Shown here in pieces: positions 29,504 to 38,664 of a DNA stretch of 64,000 nucleotides (positions within the stretch are counted from its first letter, which is position 1; each line of letters begins with the position of its first letter). This DNA comes from Thomasclavelia cocleata (GTDB taxonomy: Bacteria; Bacillota_I; Bacilli_A; Erysipelotrichales; Coprobacillaceae), in the NCBI RefSeq assembly GCF_900102365.1, contig NZ_FOIN01000003.1:62001-126000 (forward strand), read 5' to 3'. Under the pieces are notes generated by a model that was given only the letters and a program-made list of their open reading frames with translations, searched no databases and had not been told where the DNA came from. A program made the position numbers and the translations under genes.

Positions 29504-30166
29504 ATGAAATATAGAAACTATGGATTATTCATTGTTTTACTTCTCCTATTAACTGGCTGTGTTAAAGGTGATGTAAACATAGAATTTAGTAACGAAAAAA
29601 AAGCAAATATGGATGTGGAAATATTGTTCCCAGAAAATTTTTTTAGTAGTTATAATACTTCAATTAATGAATTAAAAAATAAATTAAATGAAAATGGTCT
29701 ACAAGATTGGAAAAGTGAAGAATTAAAGGAATCAATTAATGGTGTAACTTATCTAGGATTAAAGGTAATTGCACCAGAAAGTATAAATAAATCTCTTATC
29801 TCATTTGTTAAAATTGATAATAATGAAAAAAATTTTCAGGTTGAAATAGATATGAATGCAGTTAATGAACTATATAATACTAGTGAATTAAAAGATATTG
29901 ATAATTATTCACTATCCAATTTAAAAACAATGGGATTGGATCTTGATTTAAATATTACTATGCCTGGTATGATCAAGGAAACAAATTTAGGTGATATTGA
30001 TGATAATATAGTAAAAATAAATCTTTTAGACTTATTAACTCAAGATAAAATATCTTCAATTTCAATTATTTCTACGAATGAACAAAAAAATAATTTCCCA
30101 GTAAATTCTCTAATAATTATTAGTTTATTAGTTATTCTTTATTTTATTATACGAAAAAGTAAGTAA
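29504..30166 (+). CDS. Membrane lipoprotein with C-terminal helix
   Basis: A signal peptide ends in the lipobox LLTGC, so the N-terminus is lipid-anchored. The middle is an LppM-like beta-rich domain. The end is a helix (SLIIISLLVILYFIIRK) with a basic tail. I chose the ATG at 29504 giving MKYRNYG, which has TGGAGGTGA upstream, over a start 12 codons earlier. Function unknown. Confidence 0.75.
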   Translation: MKYRNYGLFIVLLLLLTGCVKGDVNIEFSNEKKANMDVEILFPENFFSSYNTSINELKNKLNENGLQDWKSEELKESINGVTYLGLKVIAPESINKSLISFVKIDNNEKNFQVEIDMNAVNELYNTSELKDIDNYSLSNLKTMGLDLDLNITMPGMIKETNLGDIDDNIVKINLLDLLTQDKISSISIISTNEQKNNFPVNSLIIISLLVILYFIIRKSK

Positions 30167-30223
30167 AGTACCTTTTTTTTACTGTCTAAAGATGTTAAAA
30201 TTAAACAGTAAAAGGAGAACAAG

Positions 30224-31462
30224 ATGAAAAAAAGAAATTGTATTATTGGACAATCTGGAGGACCCACAATCGCAATTAATGCAAGTCTTGCTGGAATCAT
30301 CCATAAAGCTAAATATAGTGAAGAATATCAAAATGTTTATGGTATGATAAATGGTATTAAAGGTCTACTAGAAGAACGTTATATGAATCTTCTAGAAGAA
30401 TTTAATACTGGTGAAAAAATCAATGCATTAAAACAGACACCAGCTATGTATTTGGGTTCATGTCGATTTAAATTGCCTACTCACGAAGAAAATACAGATA
30501 CATATGTTAAACTATTTGAAATATTAACTAAATTAGAAATCACAGATTTTTATTATATTGGTGGTAATGATTCTATGGATACAGTAATGAAACTAGATTC
30601 ATATGCTAAAAGTATTGGTAGTACTATTAAATTTATTGGTATTCCTAAAACTATTGATAATGATTTAATGGGAACTGATCATACACCAGGATTTGGTTCT
30701 GCTGCTAAATACGTAGCCTCTTCAATTTTAGAAGTAATACATGATAGTTTAATTTATCAATTACAATCTGTTACAATAATTGAAATCATGGGAAGAAATG
30801 CTGGCTGGTTAACTGCTGCTGCTGCTTTAGCTCGTAATGAATATAATGAAGCACCTGATTTAATTTATCTACCAGAAGTTGTTTTTGATATAAATAATTT
30901 TTTAGATGATATTCGTGAAGTTTTTAAAAGAAAACGTTGTGTGGTTATCGCAGTCAGTGAAGGAATTAAAGATAAAAATGGACATTTCTTAGATGATAAT
31001 TCTAAATATTTAAAAAAGGATGCTTTTGGCCATGTTTTACATTCTGGAACTGGAAAAATGTTAGAAACAATTGTATTTAAAGAATTTCAATGCAAGGTTA
31101 GAAGTATTGAATTAAATGTATTACAGAGATGTGCTATGCATATTGGTAGCAAAACTGATTTAAATGAATCGTTTGTAATTGGGCAAAAAGCAGTTGAAAC
31201 AGCTATTGCTGGTAAAACTGGTCAAGTTATGGGATTTAAAAGAATTTCAAATAATCCTTATAGTGTCGATTATATTTCTACTGATGTTCAGGATGTTGCT
31301 AATTTAGAACAAAAAATTCCAACTGAATGGATCAACGAAGCTGGTAATAATATTACTCAGGAATTATATGATTATTTATTCCCTCTAATTCAAGGTGAGG
31401 TACATATTAATTATCGTAATGGAATTCCTGCTTATTATAGTTGTAAACATCTTAATAAATAA
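30224..31462 (+). CDS. pfp: Pyrophosphate-dependent 6-phosphofructokinase
   Basis: The enzyme phosphorylates fructose 6-phosphate, using PPi as donor if the motifs hold. YIGGNDSMDTVMKL is the donor loop, and FIGIPKTIDNDL holds the Lys that marks PPi-type enzymes. EIMGRNAGW binds the sugar. GGND rather than GGDG argues against ATP use. Length 412 fits. An AAGGAGAAC ribosome site precedes the start. Confidence 0.88.
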   Translation: MKKRNCIIGQSGGPTIAINASLAGIIHKAKYSEEYQNVYGMINGIKGLLEERYMNLLEEFNTGEKINALKQTPAMYLGSCRFKLPTHEENTDTYVKLFEILTKLEITDFYYIGGNDSMDTVMKLDSYAKSIGSTIKFIGIPKTIDNDLMGTDHTPGFGSAAKYVASSILEVIHDSLIYQLQSVTIIEIMGRNAGWLTAAAALARNEYNEAPDLIYLPEVVFDINNFLDDIREVFKRKRCVVIAVSEGIKDKNGHFLDDNSKYLKKDAFGHVLHSGTGKMLETIVFKEFQCKVRSIELNVLQRCAMHIGSKTDLNESFVIGQKAVETAIAGKTGQVMGFKRISNNPYSVDYISTDVQDVANLEQKIPTEWINEAGNNITQELYDYLFPLIQGEVHINYRNGIPAYYSCKHLNK

Positions 31463-31463
31463 T

Positions 31464-31492
31464 AAAAGGATTATTTCTAATCCTTTTATTTT
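31464..31492. terminator. Terminator between pfp and the MocR-type gene
   Basis: AAAAGGATTA and TAATCCTTTT flank a four-base loop, with ATTTTT after it. It separates two convergent genes. Confidence 0.85.
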
Positions 31493-31499
31493 TGTATTA

Positions 31500-32816
31500 T
31501 CATAACCATATTTTCTCTAATATTTCTGTTGCTTGATCAATATCTTGATCAAGAATTCCAGAAAATGATAATGTTATTTGGTTATTATTATTCTTATTTA
31601 CTAAAATATCATTCTCTTTAGCTATTCTAATATAACTATCTAATAAGTTTTCATCAACTGACATAGTAATTTTTAAAGCTGTTTCATATAAAACAAAATT
31701 ATAATGAGGAAAAGATTGTTGTAAATTCTTTAAAAGATGTTCACTTTTATTACGATAGTGTTTTCTTAATCTTCTTAGATGTCTTGATAACTGGCCATCT
31801 TCTATATACATCGCCAATGCTAGTTGTTCTAATTTAGATGCAGTTTGATGATAACCATTTGATTTTTGTAGAAATATTGGTAATAAATGATGAGGTAAAG
31901 CCATATAACTAATTCTAATTGATGGTAATAATAACTTTGAAAATGACCCAATATAAATTATATGATCATTATCAAATTTTGCCATCGCATCAATTGGCTT
32001 AGTATTGAACTTCAACTCTCCATTATGATCATCTTCAATAATATATACACCATTCTTTCTAGCATACTCAATAATTTCTAAACGACGTTGTTGTTTAATT
32101 GGATGACCATGGTAACCACCAGATGAACTATTTAAATATAATAACTTTAAATTTGCTTCTTTTAGACCTTCAATTGTTATTCCATGATCATCGACTGGCA
32201 ATTTTACAACCTGCATATGACAATCATGAAAAACAGCTTCCGCCTGAGTAAATCCCCCTACTTCTATACCCACAATATTTTCTTTTTCAAATAAACTACA
32301 TACATGATAAAGTAAAATTTGAAATCCTGCACCAATAATATAATTATTAACTGGGCGTCTTACACCACGATATTCATGGCTATATTTCTGTAAAACTTTC
32401 TTTAACGACAGTTCACCAAGTGGTTCACCATAGCTCAATAAATCATCACTTTGATTTAATGCTTTTTTTATATATTTTTTCCAAATATCAAGATTAAAAC
32501 ACTCATTGTCTACTAACTTTCCACTAAAATCATATCGATATTTATGATTATCAATTCCTATTTTATTATTAGTAATATTATTATCAATTTCACGATTACT
32601 ATATTGCACATCAACAAAATAACCTACTTTTTCTTTTGAATAAATATATCCTTCAACTAACAACTGTAAATAAGCACTTTCAACTGTAGTTCTACTAACA
32701 TCTAATTTTTTAGCCATTTTTCTAATCGAAGGAATTTTATCATTATACTTTAAATATCCATTTTGAATATCATCAACAATAGAATCATAAACCATTAAAT
32801 ATTTATATTCTTTCAT
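31500..32816 (-). CDS. MocR/PdxR-type transcription regulator (GntR-aminotransferase fusion)
   Basis: An N-terminal GntR winged helix (PSIRKMAKKLDVSRTTVESAY) covers residues 25-60. A full class I aminotransferase fold follows, with PLP lysine in YIGSFSKLLLPSIRISYM. Such fusions usually sense PLP or a PLP adduct. It is divergent from cysK, so regulating cysteine synthesis or B6 is plausible. No B6 gene is near. Confidence 0.88.
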   Translation of the reverse strand: MKEYKYLMVYDSIVDDIQNGYLKYNDKIPSIRKMAKKLDVSRTTVESAYLQLLVEGYIYSKEKVGYFVDVQYSNREIDNNITNNKIGIDNHKYRYDFSGKLVDNECFNLDIWKKYIKKALNQSDDLLSYGEPLGELSLKKVLQKYSHEYRGVRRPVNNYIIGAGFQILLYHVCSLFEKENIVGIEVGGFTQAEAVFHDCHMQVVKLPVDDHGITIEGLKEANLKLLYLNSSSGGYHGHPIKQQRRLEIIEYARKNGVYIIEDDHNGELKFNTKPIDAMAKFDNDHIIYIGSFSKLLLPSIRISYMALPHHLLPIFLQKSNGYHQTASKLEQLALAMYIEDGQLSRHLRRLRKHYRNKSEHLLKNLQQSFPHYNFVLYETALKITMSVDENLLDSYIRIAKENDILVNKNNNNQITLSFSGILDQDIDQATEILEKIWL

Positions 32817-32935
32817 AAACAGTCCCCTTTATATTCATTATAAATTACTATATTGATAAAGACAAATAAATATAATTATAATTTTTATACCATATTTAAT
32901 ATTTTTATGATATAACAAGAAAAAGGAGTAAATTT

Positions 32936-33850
32936 ATGAGTACAAAAAAAAGTGTCTTAGAAACAATTGGGAAAACCCCTCTTATTCAAATAGATCGTTT
33001 TAAAGAAACTAAAAATTTAAAAAATAATTTATATGCAAAAGTAGAATTTTTTAATCCTGGTGGTAGTGTTAAAGACCGAGTAGGCTTAAAACTAATTTCA
33101 CAAGCTTATCAAAATAAACAAATCAATGAAAAAACAACTATTATTGAGCCTACTAGTGGCAATACTGGGATTGGTTTAGCAATTGCCTGTGCCATTTATA
33201 ACAATGATTTAATTTTAACTATGCCAGAAACAATGTCAATTGAAAGACAAAAACTATTAAAAGCTTATGGAGCAAAAATCATTTTAACTGCTGGAGCTAA
33301 AGGAATGCAAGGTGCAGTTGATAAAGCTAATGAACTAGCTTGTAAAATTGAAAATAGTTATATACCTGGACAATTTATAAATCCTAGTAATCCACTTGCC
33401 CATGAAGAAACAACTGCATTAGAAATAATTGAGGATTTTGAAGAACAAATTGATTATTTTGTTGCTGGAATTGGAACTGGTGGAACAATTACAGGAATTG
33501 CTCGAGTACTTAAAAAGAAATATCCTGATATTAAAATTATTGGTATTGAACCTAAAGATTCCCCTTTAATCACTAAAGGAAAATCAGGTTCACATGGTCT
33601 TCAAGGGATTGGCGCTAATTTCATTCCTGAAATTCTTGACTTAGATTTAATTGATGAAGTAATAACTGTTAGTACTGAAGATGCATATGATACTGCAAGA
33701 ATATTTGCTAAAAAAGAAGGTTTATTAATTGGAATATCTTCTGGTGCTGCTTTATATGGAGCTACTAAAATAGCTGATCAAAATAAAAATATTATTGTTC
33801 TATTACCTGATACAGGTGAACGATATCTTTCAACTGATTTATTCGATTAA
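32936..33850 (+). CDS. cysK: Cysteine synthase (O-acetylserine sulfhydrylase), copy 1
   Basis: This PLP enzyme makes cysteine from O-acetylserine and sulfide. FFNPGGSVKDR holds the PLP lysine, and [12 protein letters not shown] and GIGTGGTITGIARV bind substrate and phosphate. At 304 residues it has normal length. A second, similar gene lies 240 bases downstream in the opposite direction. It is divergent from a MocR-type regulator. Confidence 0.93.
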   Translation: MSTKKSVLETIGKTPLIQIDRFKETKNLKNNLYAKVEFFNPGGSVKDRVGLKLISQAYQNKQINEKTTIIEPTSGNTGIGLAIACAIYNNDLILTMPETMSIERQKLLKAYGAKIILTAGAKGMQGAVDKANELACKIENSYIPGQFINPSNPLAHEETTALEIIEDFEEQIDYFVAGIGTGGTITGIARVLKKKYPDIKIIGIEPKDSPLITKGKSGSHGLQGIGANFIPEILDLDLIDEVITVSTEDAYDTARIFAKKEGLLIGISSGAALYGATKIADQNKNIIVLLPDTGERYLSTDLFD

Positions 33851-33882
33851 AAATCGTATTAATATTTAATATGATTTTTTAT
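33849..33882 (+). terminator. Terminator of cysK copy 1
   Basis: AAAAATC and TATTAA pair with TTAATA and GATTTTT around a short loop. T6 follows. Confidence 0.65.
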
Positions 33883-34058
33883 TTTCAATAAATATTATTA
33901 ATCCCATTTAACAATTCAATACATATTCAAATAAACATTTTATATTACAAATACTATAGTCATATCTAAACTATTATACTAATAAATTTTGTCACAAAAC
34001 TAAATAAAAATATCGCTATTAATATATTTCTTTGGCTATAAGTCCTTCATTCTTATAA

Positions 34059-34084
34059 AAAAAGATATTATCAAAAAATAATAT
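34059..34084 (-). terminator. Terminator of cysK copy 2
   Basis: AGATATTAT pairs with ATAATATCT, followed on the minus strand by TTTTTTT. Confidence 0.75.
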
Positions 34085-34086
34085 CT

Positions 34087-35019
34087 CTAATCTTGTATTA
34101 CTAAAGGCGTTGATAAATAACGTTCTCCTGTATCTGGTAATAATACAACTATATTTTTTCCTTTATTTTTTTCCTGTTTTGCTAAAAGTGTAGTTCCATA
34201 TAAAGCTGCCCCTGATGAAATTCCAACTAATGTTCCTTCTAATTTTGCAACTTCTCTACTAGTTTCAAAGGCACTTTCATTAGATACTGTAATTATTTGA
34301 TCATATATATCAGTATTTAAAGTATCAGGAACAAATCCTGCTCCTATTCCTTGAATCATATGTGGTCCAGAAATTCCTTTAGAAAGAACTGGAGACCCTT
34401 CTGGTTCAATTGCAATGATTTCAATTTCTGGATTTTTTTCTTTTAAATATTTTCCTACTCCACTAATAGTACCACCTGTACCAACTCCAGCTACAAAAAT
34501 ATCAATTTTACCTTCTAATTGCTGATAAATTTCTGGCCCTGTAGTTAAATAATGAGTATTGGGATTTACAGTATTTTCAAATTGACTAGGAATAAAAGCA
34601 TTAGGAATTTCTTTAGCTAATTCTTTTGCTTTAGCAATTGCACCACTCATCCCTAAATTTCCTGGAGTTAACACAACCTTAGCTCCATATGCTTTTAATA
34701 AATTACGTCGTTCTATAGACATGGTTTCTGGCATCGTAAGAATTACCTGATACCCTAATGAAGCACCTAGTGATGCTAGACCTATTCCAGTATTACCACT
34801 AGTAGGTTCAATAATAACCGAATCAGATTTTAATATATTATCTTCAATGGCGTTAAATAGCATCGCTTTAGCAATTCTATCCTTCACACTACCTGCAGGA
34901 TTGAAAAATTCTAACTTTGCATATATATTCGCTTCTAATTGATATTTAGACATATAATTATTTAATTTTAAAATCGGTGTATTACCTACTAATTCACTAA
35001 CATGATTATTAATTGTCAT
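34087..35019 (-). CDS. cysK: Cysteine synthase, copy 2
   Basis: It is the same family as the plus-strand copy. [14 protein letters not shown] holds the PLP lysine, [14 protein letters not shown] and [14 protein letters not shown] bind substrate. The ATG at 35019 (MTINNHVSE) fits TTGGAGG six to ten bases upstream; a TTG five codons earlier would lie in that ribosome site. The promoter and an inverted repeat lie just upstream. An Rrf2 regulator follows on the same strand upstream, which suggests sulfur control. Confidence 0.93.
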   Translation of the reverse strand: MTINNHVSELVGNTPILKLNNYMSKYQLEANIYAKLEFFNPAGSVKDRIAKAMLFNAIEDNILKSDSVIIEPTSGNTGIGLASLGASLGYQVILTMPETMSIERRNLLKAYGAKVVLTPGNLGMSGAIAKAKELAKEIPNAFIPSQFENTVNPNTHYLTTGPEIYQQLEGKIDIFVAGVGTGGTISGVGKYLKEKNPEIEIIAIEPEGSPVLSKGISGPHMIQGIGAGFVPDTLNTDIYDQIITVSNESAFETSREVAKLEGTLVGISSGAALYGTTLLAKQEKNKGKNIVVLLPDTGERYLSTPLVIQD

Positions 35020-35042
35020 ATTCTTTTCCTCCAATATTTTTT

Positions 35043-35064
35043 ATTATTGACAATAGTCAATAAT
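35043..35064. repeat. Inverted repeat in the leader of cysK copy 2
   Basis: ATTATTGAC and GTCAATAAT flank four bases. It sits between the promoter and the ribosome site, so it may be a leader hairpin or an operator. Confidence 0.6.
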
Positions 35065-35090
35065 TTATAATCTATATATTTCCTACTTGT

Positions 35091-35130
35091 TTAGTATGAT
35101 TATATGTTACAGATATTAATTTGTCAATAA
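35091..35130 (-). promoter_or_regulatory. Promoter of cysK copy 2
   Basis: On the minus strand TTGACA and TATAAT stand 17 bases apart. A stretch ATACTAAACAAGTAGGAAAT just downstream partly fits Rrf2-type operator patterns. The link to the neighbouring Rrf2 gene is inference. Confidence 0.7.
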
Positions 35131-35148
35131 AAAAAGCCCAAGGGCTTT
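35127..35148 (-). terminator. Terminator of the Rrf2-type gene
   Basis: AAAGCC pairs with GGCTTT around a CUUG loop on the minus strand, followed by TTTTT. It overlaps the stop codon of the Rrf2-type gene and the upstream end of the cysK promoter region. Confidence 0.7.
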
Positions 35149-35581
35149 AGTTAAAATAATCATCTATTTGACTATTAACTTGAGTAATTAAATCTTGAAG
35201 TGTGATTCCATCAACATATTCCTTAATAACTTTATCCAATCCTTGCCAAAAAGGTAATGTAAGACAGTCATTACTTCGTAAACAGATTTCATTGTTCTCT
35301 TTTAGACAAGCTATAGGTGCCAAATCTCCCTCAGTAATTCTTAATATGTCCCCTACAATGTACTCATCTGGCCTTTTAATCAAACGATATCCACCAGCAT
35401 TCCCTCTTAAACTTTGTAAATAACCAGCCTTATTTAGTAAAGAAATTATCTGTTCAAGATATTTAACTGTTAATTCTTGTCGTTTAGCAATATCTTTTAA
35501 TGGGATAAATTTACCATCATCATGCATAGCGATATCTAACATGATCCTTAAAGCATAACGTCCCTTAGTCGAAATTTTCAT
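35147..35581 (-). CDS. Rrf2-family transcription regulator
   Basis: The N-terminus MKISTKGRYALRIMLDIA and YLEQIISLLNKAGYLQSLRG give the Rrf2 winged helix. Three cysteines lie in IACLKENNEICLRSNDC (spaced C-x7-C-x5-C), near those that hold an iron-sulfur cluster in IscR. CymR-type cysteine regulators belong to the same family. Next to cysK, a role in sulfur or iron-sulfur sensing is likely. I cannot tell CymR from IscR here. Confidence 0.88.
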   Translation of the reverse strand: MKISTKGRYALRIMLDIAMHDDGKFIPLKDIAKRQELTVKYLEQIISLLNKAGYLQSLRGNAGGYRLIKRPDEYIVGDILRITEGDLAPIACLKENNEICLRSNDCLTLPFWQGLDKVIKEYVDGITLQDLITQVNSQIDDYFN

Positions 35582-35636
35582 TTATGCTCACCTCAATATA
35601 ATAATACTGATATTATTAACCGAATACAAGTAAAAA

Positions 35637-36374
35637 TTAGTCATTTATACTATCTATTATGCAATTATCTTTTTTTTCTAATAAAAAACTATGTTCAATA
35701 TTATCTAAATTTTCTAAAAAATCACTCAAATCAGTAGGCGTAATTAGTATATGATCAAAAATGTTAGTAGTTTTTGTTACTTCAATATCAACTGCTTGTA
35801 ATGCATAGTATACTAATTCACTACAATAAAGTGTCTTATCATCATAAGTAATCATACTATAATCATATGGGGTTCCTAAATAATCTAAAGCATGAAATAA
35901 ATATGTTTTAATAAACTCACTGCTTTCATTAAAACGATATCCAGAAAGAGCTTTAAGATATGATTCTTCTTTTAAATTTGCCATCTGATCAAAAGTTCTA
36001 ACTTTAACACCTGAGGAATTACTATCTAAGACAAGAACTTCATCTTGAGTTTGATAATGTTTAATAATCTCATGATAATATTTATCCTCAGGTTTAAAAA
36101 AAGCTAAAAACTGCTGGTAACTGCCAATATAAAATACTGTATGTTTCCATCTTCCTGGAATAGCATATGAACTTAAATAATTTGTATTTTCAATATTTAT
36201 AATATCTCCAACTTTAAAAATATCTGTATATTCTAATAATTCGCTATATTCAATAACCTCTTCTTTTTTTATTGGTTTACTTTCTACAGCTACAGTTTGA
36301 TCACTCATTTTATTTTCAAATGAACAACCACTTATTATTAATAAAAATACTATTCCAAAAAGAAATTTTTTCAT
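35637..36374 (-). CDS. Lipoprotein with YiiX/YaeF-like papain fold
   Basis: A signal peptide ends in IISGC, a lipobox. The C-terminal two thirds resemble permuted papain-like proteins: GDIINIENTN, PGRWKHTVFYIG with the His, and LYCSELVYYAL with the Cys. These are often amidases at the cell surface. The ATG at 36374 follows AAAGGATGAG. The gene lies nine bases after tex. Confidence 0.75.
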   Translation of the reverse strand: MKKFLFGIVFLLIISGCSFENKMSDQTVAVESKPIKKEEVIEYSELLEYTDIFKVGDIINIENTNYLSSYAIPGRWKHTVFYIGSYQQFLAFFKPEDKYYHEIIKHYQTQDEVLVLDSNSSGVKVRTFDQMANLKEESYLKALSGYRFNESSEFIKTYLFHALDYLGTPYDYSMITYDDKTLYCSELVYYALQAVDIEVTKTTNIFDHILITPTDLSDFLENLDNIEHSFLLEKKDNCIIDSIND

Positions 36375-36385
36375 CAACTCATCCT

Positions 36386-38530
36386 TTAATCTTTTATCAT
36401 ACTTAGTCCCACACGATGTTTATTAATATCAACATCAATAACATAGACTTCAACAATATCTCCTATACTTAGTTTATCCAAAGGATGCTTAATTCTTTCA
36501 TGTGAAATTTTAGAAATATGAACTAATCCATCATTTTTTAATCCTATATCAATAAATGCACCAAAATCAACTACATTTCTAACAGTTCCTTCTAATACCA
36601 TACCAGGTTTCAAATCATCAATTTTTAAAATATCTTTTTTCAATAAAGGAGTTGCATAATTATCTCGTGGTGAACGATTTGGTTTAATAAAGCTATCAAT
36701 AATATCCTCTAATGTATAACTATCAATTTGTAACTCATTCATTATTTCTTCTTTATTAAGATTGCCTAATTTTTCTGCTATTTCTTTAGTTCCTAATGCA
36801 CTTTCATTAGCTCCAATCAACTCCAATAATTTTTTAGCCTGTTGATAATTTTCAGGATGAATTGCAGTGGCATCAAAAGGATCATTTGCTCCAGGAATCC
36901 GTAAGAATCCAATCGCCTGCTGATAAGTTTTAGCCCCTAACTTACTAACATTCATAATCTCTTTACGATTAGTAAATTTTCCATTTTCATCACGATATTT
37001 AATAATATTTTTTGCAACACCAGCATTTAACCCAGCTACATATTGAAGTAATGACACAGAAGCTGTATTGATATCAACCCCAACATTATTAACTGCTTTT
37101 TCTACAACAAAATCTAATTGTTCTTCTAATTGTTTTTGTGCAATATCATGCTGATATTGACCAACACTAATTGCTTTAGGTTCAATCTTTACTAATTCTG
37201 CTAAAGGATCCTGCAATCTACGTGCAATTGATACTGCTGAACGTTCTTCAACTTGATAATCTGGAAATTCTTCTTTTGCTAGTTTACTAGCTGAATAAAC
37301 AGAAGCTCCAGCTTCAGAAATAATTGCATAATCAACATTAAGATTATTATCTTTAATCAACTGTGAAATAAAAGCTTCACTTTCACGACTTGCAGTACCA
37401 TTACCAATAGCAATAATCTCAATATTATATTTCTTAATAATATCTAAAAGAACTTTCTTTTCTTTATCATAATTAGCTTTAGGAATTGTAATAAAAACTT
37501 TATCAATTTTTAATACCTTTCCTGTTTGATCTACTACAGCTAATTTACATCCTGTTCGATAAGCAGGATCTAATCCCAAAACCATCTTATCTTTTAATGG
37601 TGCCTGCATCAATAATTTTTCTAAATTAATAGAAAAAACTTTTAATGCCTGTTCACTTGCTTTTTCTGTTAATTCACTACGAACCTCACGTTCAATCGAA
37701 GGTAACAATAAACGATTTAAACTGTCTTCTACAGCTTTGAATAAGTGTTCATTAACACTACTATTTCTATTCTTAGTAACTCCTCGATTTATATATTGAG
37801 TTAAAAAATCTTTATCTACTACTATATTTACTGCTATTACTTTTTCATTTTCTGCTCTATTTATTGCTAAAATACGATGAGATACAATTCGATTAACTCG
37901 TTCATGATAATCATAATACATTTCATATACTTTAGCTTCATCAGGATTTTTCTTTTTAACTTTAGTTTCAATTATTCCTGATTTATATATTATATCTTTA
38001 ACAAATTTACGATATTTAATATCATCACTAATAACTTCTGCAATAATATCTAAAGCTCCTTGAATAACATCCTCAATAGATTCTACTTTATCATTTAAAT
38101 ATTTTCCAGCTTCTTGATTAATATCCCCTTTTGGTAAAGATAAAATCCATTTACTCAAAGGCTCTAAACCTTTAGCTTTAGCTTCAGTTGCTCTAGTTTT
38201 TCTTTTTTCTTTATATGGACGATATAAATCTTCAACTTCATTTAACTTTGTTGCTTTTAAAATATCACTTTTTAACTGATCAGTTAACATTCCTTTTTCA
38301 TCAATTAATCTAATTACATCCTCTTTACGTTTTAATAAATTAACTTGATATTGATAATATTTATCAATATTTCTTATTTGATCTTCATCCAAACCACCTG
38401 TTGCTTCTTTACGATAACGAGCAATAAATGGTACTGTATTACCTTGTTCCAACAATGCCAATACTGCATTTATCTGTTTTTCAGTTATTTCTAACTCTTT
38501 TACTGCTATTTTAATAATATCTTCGTTCAT
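36386..38530 (-). CDS. tex: Tex-family RNA-binding transcription factor
   Basis: Tex is a cytoplasmic protein with a YqgF-like nuclease fold, helix-hairpin-helix parts and a C-terminal S1 domain. PFIARYRKEATGGLDEDQI at the start, VLGLDPAYRTGCKLAVVD in the middle, VGVDINTAS, LNAGVAKNIIKYRDENGKF and the S1 end (GMVLEGTVRNVVDFGAFIDI) all fit. The 714 residues are normal. Confidence 0.95.
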   Translation of the reverse strand: MNEDIIKIAVKELEITEKQINAVLALLEQGNTVPFIARYRKEATGGLDEDQIRNIDKYYQYQVNLLKRKEDVIRLIDEKGMLTDQLKSDILKATKLNEVEDLYRPYKEKRKTRATEAKAKGLEPLSKWILSLPKGDINQEAGKYLNDKVESIEDVIQGALDIIAEVISDDIKYRKFVKDIIYKSGIIETKVKKKNPDEAKVYEMYYDYHERVNRIVSHRILAINRAENEKVIAVNIVVDKDFLTQYINRGVTKNRNSSVNEHLFKAVEDSLNRLLLPSIEREVRSELTEKASEQALKVFSINLEKLLMQAPLKDKMVLGLDPAYRTGCKLAVVDQTGKVLKIDKVFITIPKANYDKEKKVLLDIIKKYNIEIIAIGNGTASRESEAFISQLIKDNNLNVDYAIISEAGASVYSASKLAKEEFPDYQVEERSAVSIARRLQDPLAELVKIEPKAISVGQYQHDIAQKQLEEQLDFVVEKAVNNVGVDINTASVSLLQYVAGLNAGVAKNIIKYRDENGKFTNRKEIMNVSKLGAKTYQQAIGFLRIPGANDPFDATAIHPENYQQAKKLLELIGANESALGTKEIAEKLGNLNKEEIMNELQIDSYTLEDIIDSFIKPNRSPRDNYATPLLKKDILKIDDLKPGMVLEGTVRNVVDFGAFIDIGLKNDGLVHISKISHERIKHPLDKLSIGDIVEVYVIDVDINKHRVGLSMIKD

Positions 38531-38624
38531 AATTACTCCTTACTAAATAATCTTAACTCTAATATTCTATCTCATTTTTATAAAATATCAACTCTTGAAA
38601 TTAAAAAGTTTAATAATTATAAAA

Positions 38625-38654
38625 GAAAGTCTAAACAACAAAGATTAGACTTTC
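38625..38654 (-). terminator. Terminator of the sialidase gene
   Basis: GAAAGTCTAA pairs with TTAGACTTTC, with TTTT after it on the minus strand. It lies eleven bases past the stop codon. Confidence 0.7.
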
Positions 38655-38664
38655 TCAATATAAA

